Shown: one piece after another, positions 35,079 to 45,956 of the stretch
How the letters are laid out: each line of letters starts with the position of its first letter
Position numbering within the stretch: the stretch's first letter is position 1
Assembly: GCF_031877795.1 (NCBI RefSeq)
Contig: NC_133970.1
Span: 45,697,287-45,761,286, forward strand
Direction: 5' to 3'
DNA length: 64,000 bases
Source: Strix aluco
Lineage: Eukaryota > Chordata > Aves > Strigiformes > Strigidae
Notes under the pieces: generated by a model
Seen by the model: only the letters and a program-made list of their open reading frames with translations
What the model was told of the DNA's origin: nothing
Databases searched by the model: none
Position numbers and translations under genes: made by a program

Positions 35079-36683
35079 CTCATTATCCGGTAGCTCAGTA
35101 TATGGTAGGGCCTCTTCAGCACCTGCTACCTCTTCCTGTGGCACCATTCCAACATCTTTACCTTCTGGCCAGTTTGTGATCACATCCAATATTCCCGGAT
35201 GGCTGGGGCTCCCTATTCGAGCCCCTTGTGTGATTAATGCGACCCATTTACTCCACGTGGCATCGGCTGCATGGTGTGTAGAGGGGACCCTCCCTTTGAA
35301 CATCCAGCCCAGCACTGGCAGTCGGGGAGCCAGGAGGAGCTGTGCTTCAGTCCCGATCACCTCTGAAGCAGCTCGGACCCCTTCATATGCTGCCAGTATC
35401 TCCTTTTCGGTTGGAGTATAGCGGTCTTCTGATCCTCTGTATCCCTGACTCCAAAACCCCAGGGGTCGACCCCGAGTCTCCCCTGGTGCTCTCTGCCAGA
35501 GACTCCAGGTAGGACCATTCTTCCCGGCTGCAGTGTAGAGCACATTTTTAACATCTTGTCCTGTCCGAACTGGCCCGAGGGCTACTGCATGAACCATTTC
35601 CTGCTTAATTTGCTCAAAAGCCTGTCGCTGCTCCGGGCCCCATATAAAATCATTCTTTTTCCGAGTCACTTGATAGAGAGGGCTGACAATCTGACTGTAA
35701 TTTGGAATGTGCAGTCTCCAGAAACCCACAACACCCAAGAAAGCTCGTGTTTCCTTTCTGTTAGTTGGTGGAGACATAGCTGTTATTTTATTAATCACCT
35801 CCATTGGCATCTGACAACGTCCATCTTGCCATTTTATTCCTAAAAACTGGATCTCTTGTGCAGGTCCTTGGACTTTACTACGCTTTATGGCAAACCCAGC
35901 TCTCAGAAGGATTTGGATTATTTTCTCCCCTTTCTCAAAAACTTCTTCTGCTGTATCACCCCATATAATGATGTCATCGATGTAGTGTAAATGTTCTGGG
36001 GCTTCACCTTGTTCCAGTGCAGCATGGATCAGTCCATGGCAGATGGTGGGGCTGTGTTTCCACCCCTGGGGCAGCCGATTCCAGGTGTATTGGACACCCC
36101 TCCAGGTAAAAGCAAACTGTGGCCTGCATTCTGCTGCCAGAGGGATGGAGAAAAATGCGTTGGCAATATCAATCGTGGCGTACCACTTGGCTGCCTTCGA
36201 CTCTAGTTCATATTGCAGTTCCAACATGTCTGGCACGGCAGCACTCAGCGGTGGCGTGACTTCATTCAGGCCACGATAGTCCACTGTCGATCTCCACTCT
36301 CCATTAGACTTTCGCACTGGCCATATGGGGCTGTTAAAGGGGGAGTGCCTCTTGCTGATGACTCCTTGGCTCTCTAGCTGACAAATCAGTCTATGGATAG
36401 GGATTAGAGAGTCTCGATTGATGCGGTATTGCTGTCGGTGCACGGTTGTAGTGGCAGTTGGCACCCGTTGTTCTACAACCCTCAGCAATCCCACAACAGC
36501 AGGATCCTCTGATAGACCAGGTAACACAGACAGCTGTTTAATTCCTTCTGTTTCCAAGGCAGCTATACCAAAAGCTCTGGGCCAATCACAATGGGGTGTT
36601 TTTCCCACACTTTTCCACTTAGGTTCACCTCGGCCTCCAATACAGTCAACTGTTGAGACCCCCCTGTCACTCCTGAAATACAA
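35079..36683 (-). pseudogene. pol: reverse transcriptase of provirus D
   Basis: The frame carries RT blocks in order: PFNSPIWPVRKSNGEWR, TVDYRGLNEVTPP, IDIANAFFSIPL, LPQGWKHSPTICH, the catalytic YIDDIIIWGD, and the LGVVGFWRLHIPNY connection. The motif wording (YIDD, LPQGWKHSPTI) is that of ERV-L-like class III Pol. Its first codons overlap the end of protease in another frame, consistent with a one-base deletion near 36560. The frame would be read through into the solo LTR, so the C-terminal ~90 residues before 34812 are not viral. Confidence 0.85.
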
Positions 36684-36840
36684 ATGGGTTCTGCCCCTTT
36701 AAAATTTGATGGCATTAGGGTGCATTGCGCACCAGTGTCCACTAGAGCCTTATACTGCTGAGGGTCAGATGTGCCAGGCCATCGAATCCACACGGTCCAG
36801 TAAACTCTGTTGTCCCTGTCCTCTGCCTGGCTGGAGGCAG
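36560..36840 (-). pseudogene. protease of provirus D
   Basis: The frame reads WIRWPGTSDPQQYKALVDTG, then AQCTLMPS and ISGVTGGSQQLTVLEA. LVDTGA is the aspartic protease active site, and the flap and C-terminal Gly-rich strand follow at normal spacing. The frame stops just after IGPELLV, while the homologous continuation lies in the reverse transcriptase frame, so the junction is frameshifted. Confidence 0.8.
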
Positions 36841-36847
36841 GGCCCCT

Positions 36848-38098
36848 CTAATGTTGGTCATAATACTCGCTAACGACAAATGGGTTAGTGTGGTGTGCAC
36901 GGGTTTCAGCCTCATCTTGATCACTCACTTCTTGTGAATACAAGTCAGGAGTTCTTCTCATAGGATCATGAGCAAAGTTGACCTTTCTGCTCCATTTGGG
37001 CACTTGATTACTGGAAACTGGAGCAGCATTTCTTCTGAAAGGACCACGTTCTGTACTTGTTCTTCCTTCCAGCTCACATACCTGCTCTTCTAGGAGGTAG
37101 GTCGGTTTTCCATCCCATTTCTTCATGTCTTCTCCATGGTCACGCAGGCAATGCCACAGCTTCCCCCGTGGTGTGTACCGGTTCTCTCGAGTAGAGAAAC
37201 GACTGCTCCTAATAGCCGAGATTCTGGTCCGTGCAGGTGGGGAGTAGGACATGTTCTCCTTAAGTTGCTGGACATCTTGAGATAATTTGTTCACAGCCAC
37301 AATGATGGGGGAAGAGACACTTTCTTCATATTGTCGTAGTCGGCGAGCCAGTTCATCCACTGCTGGTCCCTCTTCGTCTCTCCAGTCCATTACTGCTGAT
37401 GCACTGGCATATGATGAGGGTGTGCTCCGTACAAACTTCTGCCACACGGGCCGGGTGCATCGGACTTCATCTGGATCTGTGGGTAGCCGTGCATTATCTG
37501 GGTCATAGTAAACTGCCTCCTGCACAGCTAGCTCCCTCAAGTGTTGAATGCCTCTTTCCATAGTGGTCCACTTTCTTGGTCGACATGCAAAGTCTTCCTT
37601 GAAGGGATACCTCTCCCTCACACTTGACAGGAGTCGCTTCCAGAGACTGAGATTTTGTGTCTCCTTTCCAATGGCCTTGTCAATGCCCCCTTCCCTACAC
37701 AGGGATCCCAGCTGCCTCACCTCCCTGCCCTCTAGTTCCATGCCACTGGCCTCGCTATCCCAGCACCGCAGCAGCCAGGTAACAAGTTGCTCACCTGGAT
37801 GGCGGCTGGAATCTTTTCTTATGTCTCACAACTCACTCAGGGATAAGGATCGGGTGACTATCACTGGCTCTGCCTCCTCCTGTTCTCGTGATGGGCCTGG
37901 TTCATCCTCACCCTGTACACTGCGAGGGGATTTTCTTGTGTATTTCTTCTTCTGTCTGGGAGCAACTGACACTGTTGTGGGTTGGTTCTCTGGTTCAGCT
38001 GCAGCGCCTGTCCTCGGGCTTGTAGTGGCTGCAGTCTCTGTTACTCTTAAATAGTAGCTTAACCATAAACAAAACCTGAACCACATGCAGGAAAACAC
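36848..38098 (-). pseudogene. gag-like frame of provirus D, broken by TGA
   Basis: From about 38060 down, the frame gives a Pro/Glu-rich basic stretch (TSPRTGAAAEPE, APRQKKKYTRKSPRS), then a TGA at 37826-37828. In register it continues as an ORF of 297 codons from Met 37741 with a helical capsid-like domain (LWKRLLSSVRERYPFKED, RKWTTMERGIQHLRELAVQE, then YDPDNARLPTDPDEVRCT). A coiled region (LARRLRQYEESVSSPI..LSQDVQQLKEN) and a basic C-terminus follow. I saw no zinc knuckle. Position before protease and overall layout make this Gag; ERV-L Gag sequences vary greatly, so identification rests on context. Confidence 0.6.
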
Positions 38099-38342
38099 TA
38101 ACTCCTAACATCACGGCAAACATGTTTTTGTCAACATTCCACAGATATTTGAACTCCCCGAATTTCTCAAACACAGCTGTAAATAGCCCCAGGGCTGATG
38201 ACCGCATGCTATCATAGATGAGCATCACATAGTACAACAGAAACAAAACCTTAACCCACCTCTCACGGAAGGTGAGCAACAGCATGGGAAACACGTATTG
38301 CAAATGAGGTGGTAAGATCTTAAGGAGCCAAGCAATCCACAT
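37995..38342 (-). pseudogene. hydrophobic multi-span frame at the 5' end of provirus D
   Basis: An ATG 45 bases after the primer site opens a 115-codon frame that is strongly hydrophobic. Candidate membrane segments lie at about residues 13-25 (YVFPMLLLTF), 29-43 (VKVLFLLYYVMLIY) and 73-98 (FAVMLGVSVFLHVVQVLFMV). The frame ends by running into the Pro/Glu-rich region of the gag frame in another register. A single-base indel near 38050 would fuse the two, so this may be the original N-terminus of Gag. I know of no ERV Gag starting with several membrane spans, and recognise no family. Confidence 0.5.
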
Positions 38343-38387
38343 TTTACCCGTTTTGTTGTCATCTCAAACAAAAAGAAAAGCCTCAGT

Positions 38388-38405
38388 GCCCCATGTTGGG
38401 CGCCA
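38388..38405 (-). other. primer binding site of provirus D, tRNA-Lys(1,2) type
   Basis: The coding strand reads TGGCGCCCAACATGGGGC, one base different from the tRNA-Lys1,2 complement (G to A at position 12). It follows the 5' LTR after a five-base spacer. Confidence 0.85.
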
Positions 38406-38410
38406 AAACC

Positions 38411-38785
38411 TGTGGAGGTTTGAGCTCAGCCGGCAGCCGTGGCCGGCCATTCACCTCCCCCTCCCCCCTCTGGTGAAATAGGGGAGGGACAAAAAGAAGA
38501 GAATTCGTGGGTTGAATAAAAATTAAGAATCTACTAAATATACCAAGAGAACAACAGTAACAATAATGAGTTCAAAAAGAAAATAGGTAAAATGCAGCAG
38601 TGGCTTACCAAGCGCGGCGACTGCCCCCCCCACAGCAACAATACCGCCCGACGAGGAGACAGCATGCACGAGAGAGTGAGAGAGAGCGAGCGAGCCCCAG
38701 AGAGAGCCCGCCCACCTGGGCATGACATCACATGGTATGAAATACTCCAATGAAATTTAACTGCATTCTGGTTGAAACCAGGACA
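38411..38785 (-). repeat. 5' LTR of provirus D
   Basis: 375 bp; the coding strand starts TGTCCTGGTTTCAACCAGAA and ends ...CCTCCACA. The outer flank is the TATAG duplication at 38786-38790. Confidence 0.88.
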
Positions 38786-38790
38786 TATAG

Positions 38791-41700
38791 TAACTTGAAT
38801 AATGGCTGTAAGTGCTGTTCTGGGAGGGAATAGTTTAAGAAGGATTCCCAGTCTTAGCCATTGTTCACTGTTCTGTGGCTCTGAAAGGCCTGCAAAAGTA
38901 TTGCCTATTCAGTGGGTCATTGTTGGGTAAAAATAAACTCCCAGGTCTGGAGCACACATACTGCCAGACATGAAAGGACCAGAGATCTACTGTAGTTGAG
39001 ACAAGTTACCCAAAGGGTCTGGGAAGGTCAGTGTGGAAAATTGTCAGACAAATAGATCAGTTACTTATGCTGAGTGTAAGCAATAAATGGTAGAAGTCAG
39101 TGACTTGGGGGTACATTTAAATTATGGATTGATGCCTGATAAACTTGCACCCTACATGCTGTGTTACTGGGTCACTCAGCTGGCTCTCAAACTCGGCTTT
39201 AAAAAAGTGATCATAATACGCTGCTATGAAAGTTTTGGGAATTTAGAAGATAGTAATCACTGCAAGGGTTTAAAGGATTTTCAGATGCCTTGAAGAGAAA
39301 ATATTTAAAACAAAAACAAACCCCACCAAAAACTTCTGATACTTTAATCTTCTGAGGCTGTTCTATGATTCCTTTGGTTTCATCATGAATTTCCAGAAGT
39401 AGCATACTGCTCTGTCAGTACTGAAGGATCAACAAATGTATTGGCTTGTGCAAATCACTGAAGAAATTTTCAGCCAGGTTTGCAGTTGGAGTGCGCCTGA
39501 CTGTACTTTCTTATATTTTAAATTAAGTATAGTTAATGCTTTTGGATAATTGAGTGTATCTACTTAGGCTGTTTCTAAACAAGGAATCTTGCCCTGCTGT
39601 TTTCTTAGCATGTAACAAATACTGTACTTGCTTTGCATTCATTTGGTCCTCCTGAGAGTGAAAGTAAGTGGTATTGAAGCTGTTAAGTTAAAAATACATT
39701 TTGCATATATTACATATCTATGTATTCACAGGGCTCAGGAGTTCATCTAAAAGATGTTTTTTGATATACTGGGAAAAAAATGTAGGAGGAAGTAATCATA
39801 AATGTTTTGTTATTCTTGGAGGGAGAATAACCCCTTAGAGCATCATAAAACAGGTCAGCAAGGCTCTAAGGGCTTGTTGAACAGTGGTACAGTTGGACAG
39901 TGGTATGGCAGGTATTCTGACTATGGGAATGAAAACTTGCTTTGCAAAGTTTTATATGATCTTTATGTAATGTGGGATTTCTGAGTGGCCTGTTACTCTG
40001 ACCTGCAAACATGATATACTGCAAAGGCAAGTGCTTAGCTCTTTGCTGCTGCTACCTGTTAGCTCCTCAGCATGAATTATATTATGCTGTACTATGCTCC
40101 TGAAGAATGAGCATTTGTATAATATACAATATATCAAGGTAATAGCAATTGAAACTTGCAATGGCTTGCAGTAACTTTGAAAACTTACAAACTGCATTTC
40201 GGGTAATTTTACCTATAGCAAGAATTAATTTTATGTACAAGCAGTTTGACAGCTGCTGCATTTTCAACTGTTTAAAAATTCTTGTTGAGTGGCAGGAAAT
40301 CAGTTAATTTGGGTTATGTTAAGCCTATTCAGAAGAGCTCAGGTAGCTCACCATTACATGTCAGTCATAGTTGGACTAAAAGCTTTACTGGATATATATT
40401 CTAAAGCACTTCAGTTCTTTGTAGTGTTTTCTTAGATGTCAAAAGGTAGACTGCCTTGGTGGTTTTTCAGTATATAAATAATCTTTTCTTGAGATCTTGT
40501 TATAATAATCTTAACCAGAGGATTATCAGTTAGAATTGAACCTCTGTATAGTGTTTTGATCAGCCCCTTTAGGTATAGAACTATTACCATACATGGTCTG
40601 TAATATGTTTGATTTTTGCATCCTTCATACTGATACATATGGCACAGTTAATCCAAGAGACTATTAGATGGTACAGTCTAAATTACATCAGAAATTATTA
40701 CATTTCATATTCAGTGTAGCAAGTCTCACTTTTTAGACAGAAGTGTATCAGATTAAGGTTTCTCAAAGGCAGAGAGGTGTTCAAGTGATTGTGGCAGAAG
40801 ATTGATCAGACTTGGTATGTCTAGCTCCAAAAGTGTAACTGCATGACAGTTTAAAAAGAAAAAAAAGATCCTTGTCAGCTTGACTTTAGGGTCAGAGCTT
40901 TTTTTCAGTCTCAAACTTGTAAGTGGGAATTCTGCTTATTGCCATGAAGCAGTATTTCATCTGTGTTGGTTCATATTGAAAGTATGACAAGACCTAACAC
41001 AGCTGTTAAATGCATAGCGAGCCTTAGGTATCGGGCAACTAACCAGAGAGTTACTTTAAATCCAGAGTTCTGGGTTTATAGTAGAGTGGAGTTTTGTGGG
41101 GTTTTTTTATGTATTGGCTATTGAGGGTAAGAAAGAACAAATGCCTATACCAGTACTAATGGTTGTATGTTGCAGTTAATAAAACTAATGTAGTCCCTTA
41201 AAGGTAATTTAGTCTTCTAGTACCCTTGTACTTTCTGCAAAGACATGTAAATAACAGTACCTGCTTTAGATAGGTTGTGTGTGTGAACTGGCAGATCCAA
41301 TAGGGTGAATGAGCTACACCTCTATCACTGTGAGATTGTTGACTCCATAGCAGGAACAGCTGGACTAGGTGTTTCACACTTTCTGACCCCCAGCTATTTC
41401 TACCATCCAATGTGATAGCATAAAGTGGTGCTAATTTCACTTTACCTATGAGTTGAGATTAACTCCTTTGTTGCTGTATTGTGAGGGTAGTATGGAGATC
41501 AGTTTAACTACTTTTTCCACAATGACACAAGCAAACAAAACCCACTAGATTTTTGTGATCCCTGGAAAAAGGAGAGGTGGGATATGTCATGGGATGCTCT
41601 AAGAAGAAAATGTTGGGGGAAGAAGGGTGTTAGTCACTTTTCCTAATGAATTTACACAAAAAAGGTTCATGATTTGAAGACCTAAGAGTAAGTTACTTTC

Positions 41701-42539
41701 CTATACACAGCCATAACTACTACACTAGATTCTTAAGCTTCTCTGCTCTATTAAAATTTGATTCAGAGCCTTAAATGAGAACCTTTGAGGTCTTGGCCTT
41801 ACACTATAAATGTGGAGGGTTTTTTTACTCAAAATATCAAATAAATTGTTTTACTCAGAATGTATATAAACTCCCTCACCTCATGGGGCAGTTGACATAG
41901 GCTGCATCCATAAAAGCATGTAGACAAAGCAAGGTAAATTCCAATGTAAATATTTTTTTTAGGTGTTTCATAAGGTAAACAGGTTAATGAATGTGTTAAG
42001 GCAGCAGTCCTCAGTACAGGTTGTGGACAAGCTGGCAGAAATGCAATTTGTTCATGGAAACAATCATATTTCTTGACTAATAGGGAGATCAAAGTTCTAG
42101 GATTTTCTAGAGAGCACTGTTTTCTTAGTAGTGTTATCTCTTGGGTGCCAGCAAATTGGGGACTATTCTTTATGATAAGGTATTTTATATGTAGATAATA
42201 GAGATCTTATGTATAGGAAAATATGCTAGAGGACAAAGGACATAATTTTATAATTGCAGTAAAGCTGGGATAAATAATGCATTTAATCTTGTTTGTTTTC
42301 TTATGGTAAACTTACCAAATGATCCTCTAATGGTGTATATGCAAAATAATAATTACCTGAACTTAGTACAGATCTTTGCCTATTTGATTGCTACTGTTAA
42401 ACTGTGCTACATAAAGGGGCTGTAGTCATGGCATGAGGTACAGTATGTTGCCTACTATATCAGTAAATACCACTGTCTGCAACTGTTTCAAGTGATTGCT
42501 GTTGCAGTTGTTGCAATACTGTTGTCCCTCAAACAGGTT
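38791..42539. other. unassigned intergenic sequence between RPL37 and PRKAA1
   Basis: AT-rich, no recognisable gene, RNA or repeat family; only short unsupported frames. Probably the ancestral RPL37-PRKAA1 spacer. Confidence 0.45.
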
Positions 42540-43111
42540 TGTTACCTGGTGTGCAAAAGCCGATCTCACACACAGAGCTGATATATCAGTTTATTCCATA
42601 GTTGTGCAAAGATGGGTGCTAGGTGGTAATTCCACAAAGCTGGCACACCACACAAAGGAACTACAGCCTATTTATCCTATTACATGATTAGTAAAAACCT
42701 ATCTAAGTTTGCACTCATTGGTCCATAACTACCATTCCACTTGCTATTGGTTAGCTCTATTTAAATTAGCCTCATTCACTGTGTAAATTAGCATGCATGC
42801 TCCTTGCAGGTGTGTGGGGGGGGCAAGTTTTTTCGGTCTTGAATTAAGTCAGTGGTCGAGATCTCCCCCTGCTGCCTTTACTTTTCCCCCAGTTTCCACA
42901 GATTTTTGCTGACTTCATGCTTCTTGGGCAATCATCCCACCTCTGTCACCTTCTGGGGCATGCTCACCTCTTATCCGTCTTTTATCTCCTCTTCAATGGT
43001 AAAGTCGTTAGCAAGGCTTGGATCCTATCAGGCTTACACAATAGAACCACAAAGTATTGAGCTTACACGATGGAGCCAGTGATTAGTGGTCCTTGTGCTT
43101 GATGAGAAACA
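42540..43111 (-). mobile_element. LTR of the left-edge ERV family (second copy)
   Basis: The right end GTGGTCCTTGTGCTTGATGA-GAAACA matches the LTR at 1040-1648, and the preceding TTCCACAGATTTT, CTTCATGCTTC and TGGGGCA...GCTCACCTCTTAT phrases match as well. The left part (GGGTGCTAGGTGG, then a TTTATCC stretch) matches 59425-59480. Minus orientation is set by the polyadenylation-type GGAATAAACTG (complement near 42590-42600). No internal sequence is attached, so it is a solo LTR. Confidence 0.65.
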
Positions 43112-43486
43112 AGCTACAAGGCTACAATACTGCTGTGAGGCAGCAAAATATTACCAGATGGGAATTACAAAAGAGGAATTGAGACTGAGATTTTTGGGAT
43201 GCCAGGTCTTTAAGAACAGGACAGGTATTTGAAAGCACATATTCTGAAATCACTGGTTAGTACCCTGACTATAACACTCTTTCTCTTCCACATATAATGA
43301 GGGAAAAGACCATAAAGGGAACACAACAAGAACATATTAACACATGAAAGCTCATACACTTTGCAATAGAACAATTAATTGAAACTTGTAAAAATCTGTA
43401 AGCACCTTCTAGAAAGTACGAAGAGGAGAATCTTGATGAAACAAAAGGGGCTACAGAAGGTGTAATAAAACTCAGTTTGTGGCTAA
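43112..43486 (+). pseudogene. ERV C, gag remnant before provirus B
   Basis: The last ~35 bases (AAAACTCAGTTTGTGGCTAA) align with the provirus B gag at 45598-45620 (AGACACAATTTGTGACAAAA), and the alignment continues at 53103 after B is removed. Farther left, about 43380-43450, the match is weak. Before that I recognise nothing. No 5' LTR for C was found. Confidence 0.55.
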
Positions 43487-44097
43487 TGTGATAGACAGTA
43501 AACTGTTTGTTCATCAAATTCCATTGAAGATACTGGGAGCTCGTGACATGTTATTCCATAAACTATGTTGGCCTAAGCTTAATCTTAACTATTACACTGT
43601 GTAACGACTAACTGACTGCAAGTGCTTATCTAAGTTGAAATGCTGAAGCAAGGACTCCTACTAGGCAAAAGACTGAAAAGAGGGAGAAAGGGAAGAAGGA
43701 CAAAGGGGAGAAAGACAAAGGGGAGAAGAAGAAGAAAAAAAAAAAAAAAAAAAAAAGGGGGGTAGTGTCTATATTCTGTAAGATATAAACAAAGACTTTG
43801 TGAGCCACTCTCAGGAAAGTAGGAAATACGAGAAGCTGGTGACGTGAGGAAGACCCGGATGGAGCGACCCCCTAGCTGCAAAGTGCGCAGACGCAGAGTA
43901 CACCTCTCAGAGAGACCCGATACCGGAAGGCGGAGGATATAAAAAAGACGGACCCTCGGGAAGTGGGTGCGCGCCGTTGGTGGAGCAGGGACTCCCCGGC
44001 CGCCCAGCGCTGTTTTGCTTATTGCCGCTTGCTAAGTAAACAATTGGAATTTTGATTGGCTCTGACTCACATCAATTTGAGAAATCTACTTATAACA
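43487..44097 (+). repeat. 5' LTR of provirus B
   Basis: 611 bp, TGTGATAGAC to ...ACTTATAACA. It has TATAAAAAAG at 43939, and a GA-rich U3 stretch with a run of about 23 A's (43735-43756). The AATAAA of the 3' LTR is replaced here by AAGTAAAC, so no polyadenylation signal is seen at that place. U5 differs strongly from the 3' copy. Confidence 0.9.
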
Positions 44098-44101
44098 AAA
44101 T

Positions 44102-44119
44102 TGGTGCCGTGACTCGGAT
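44102..44119 (+). other. primer binding site of provirus B, tRNA-His type
   Basis: TGGTGCCGTGACTCGGAT is the tRNA-His complement also used by HERV-H. It lies four bases after the LTR. Confidence 0.9.
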
Positions 44120-44486
44120 AGAGGCAATCTAGTGGGAAGCCCCATACGGGGAGGCGCGCCCCGCTGAGTTCAGCGGCCCCGGCTGAGTGCTATCACATCA
44201 CGCCCTCTACCGACGAACTCCAAAACTCGGCAACAAGCAAAAAAAAAAAATACCGGTAACCCCGTAATCTTTGTGCACGAAGCCCCGGACGAAGACGCAG
44301 GGTTGCGTGAGTATAGGCCGGTTACCGTTCGGTTGGGGTTGGGTTTCCCGGAGTGTGGTGTGTGAGACGCCCAGCAGAGCGAAGCGAGTGCGGACCCCTC
44401 GGTAGTGCAGTTCCCATATCCCGCAAGGGACTGGGTCACGAAAAGGGGGAAGCGAATTGTGTGAGTGTGTGAAGGCGCTCCGGAAG

Positions 44487-45956
44487 ATGGGACAGAAGAA
44501 AAGCAAGCCTTCTGATCCCATGGGTGATTTGGGACCCGAGGTGAGGTACCCCCAAATACCACCAGATAGCCCTTTAGGCTTGATGTTAAACCATTGGGAA
44601 GATTACCCCTCTAGGCGGGGTAAGGACAAAGCAAAAATGATTTATTATTGTATGGAAGTTTGGGGAGGGAAACAAATCAGAGGCGATCATCTCTATTGGC
44701 CTGTTTTTGGGTCCTTTGAAGAATGGGTCTGCCAAGCCCTAAACATTTATGTCAACTCAAGGGAACCCTTTAATTTAGAGGAGAGTGAATATGCACAGGT
44801 ATGGATAGCATCAGATACCCGAATAAATCTATATCCTCTAAAAGAAAAAGTTAAGAAAAAGAAGGTACGTGATGAGGACGAACCTCCCACCTCTCCTCCT
44901 CCTTACATACCTCCACCCCCACCTCCGGCGCCTTCACCTCCTCCGACTGCGCCGGAGGACCCAGAGAATTCAGACTCCCCACCTGAATCCCCGAAAGAAC
45001 CGAGACGAATAACCCGTAGTCAAACTAGAATGGGGTGGGGTGATAGTGGCTTGTACCCCCTAAGGGAGGTTGCGATGGGAGGACCCCAGCCTGGCATGGG
45101 ATATGTGACTGTCCCTCTTAATTCAGGGGACGTCAGAGAATTTAAAAAAGAGATGGGGAATCTATTGGAGGATCCCTTAGGTGTGGCGGAGCGGGTGGAT
45201 CAGTTTTTAGGACCAAACATCTATACCTGGGATGAAATACAAGCCATAATGGCTATACTATTCACTGTTGAAGAAAGGGATATGATCAGGAGAGCAGGAA
45301 TGAGAATTTGGGATCAACAGCATCAGCAAGGTCCGGCAGCAGATGTAAAATGGCCTCTAAATTGACCTAATTGGAATAATCAAAATGAAATCGATAGAGG
45401 TCATATGCAAGACCTGAGGACGATTGTAATCCAGGGTATAAGGGAATCAGTCCCTAGAGGACAAAATATAAACAAAACCTTTAGTGAACATCAGAAAAAG
45501 GATGAAACTCCTACTGAGTGGTTAGAGAGACTGAGGAAAAATCTTCAGCTTTACTCAGGACTGGACCCTAATACCCCAGTGGGACAAGCATTGTTAAAGA
45601 CACAATTTGTGACAAAAGCATGGATAGATATTAGAAAGAAGCTAGAAAAAATAGAAAATTGGCAGGATCGGAGGTTGGATGAATTACTGAGGGAAGCACA
45701 GAAAGTCTATGTCCGAAGGGAGGACGAGACTCAAAAGAAACATACCAGAATGATGGTAGCTGCGATAAGGGAAGGACAGAGAGTGAACGGTGCTGGGAGA
45801 AAACAAGAAGGTCAAAGAACAGGCTATAGATCAAAGGAACCGGAGAGAGAGAGAGAAAAAGGGAGTATTGTCTGCTTTTATTGCGGAAGAAAAGGTCACA
45901 CAAAGAAGAGCTGCAGAAGGAGAATGATGGATGAGAGAATGTTTAAAGAAGATTAG
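44487..45956 (+). pseudogene. gag: gag of provirus B, one nonsense codon
   Basis: I chose the ATG at 44487 because it gives MGQKKSKPS with Gly-2 for myristoylation; an upstream in-frame ATG at 44457 lacks this. In order: matrix (about 1-125), a Pro-rich linker with the PPPY late domain near residue 138, a gammaretrovirus-type capsid (YPLREV start near 190, then TWDEIQAIMAILFTVEER), a major homology region (ETPTEWLERLRKNLQ), a charged coiled stretch and one CX2CX4HX4C zinc knuckle (CFYCGRKGHTKKSC). A TGA at 45363-45365 (codon 293) breaks capsid; the frame then continues in register to TAG at 45954-45956. That TAG is followed by GGG and by the pol frame in register, the arrangement of readthrough viruses. 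Confidence 0.88.

Larger units (their letters stand above)
32811..38785 (-). mobile_element. provirus D, ERV-L-like, no env
   Basis: LTRs at 32811-33197 and 38411-38785 are flanked by TATAG (32806-32810 and 38786-38790), a 5-bp TSD. On the minus strand the order is 5' LTR, tRNA-Lys-type primer site, a hydrophobic frame, gag, protease, reverse transcriptase, RNase H, integrase, 3' LTR. There is no room for env between integrase and the 3' LTR (146 bp), as in ERV-L elements. The frames are disrupted by a frameshift and TGA in gag, a frameshift at the pro-pol junction, a solo LTR at 34690-35072, and a TAG in RNase H. Confidence 0.88.

Noticed and set aside
37287-38054. Plus-strand frames of 73 and 168 codons
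   Set aside because: They are antisense to the gag-like frame of provirus D, whose order and context support the minus strand.
43460-43475. TGTAATAAAACTCAG resembling the start of the ERV C LTR
   Set aside because: It aligns better with gag text continuing across the provirus B insertion, and no LTR sequence follows.
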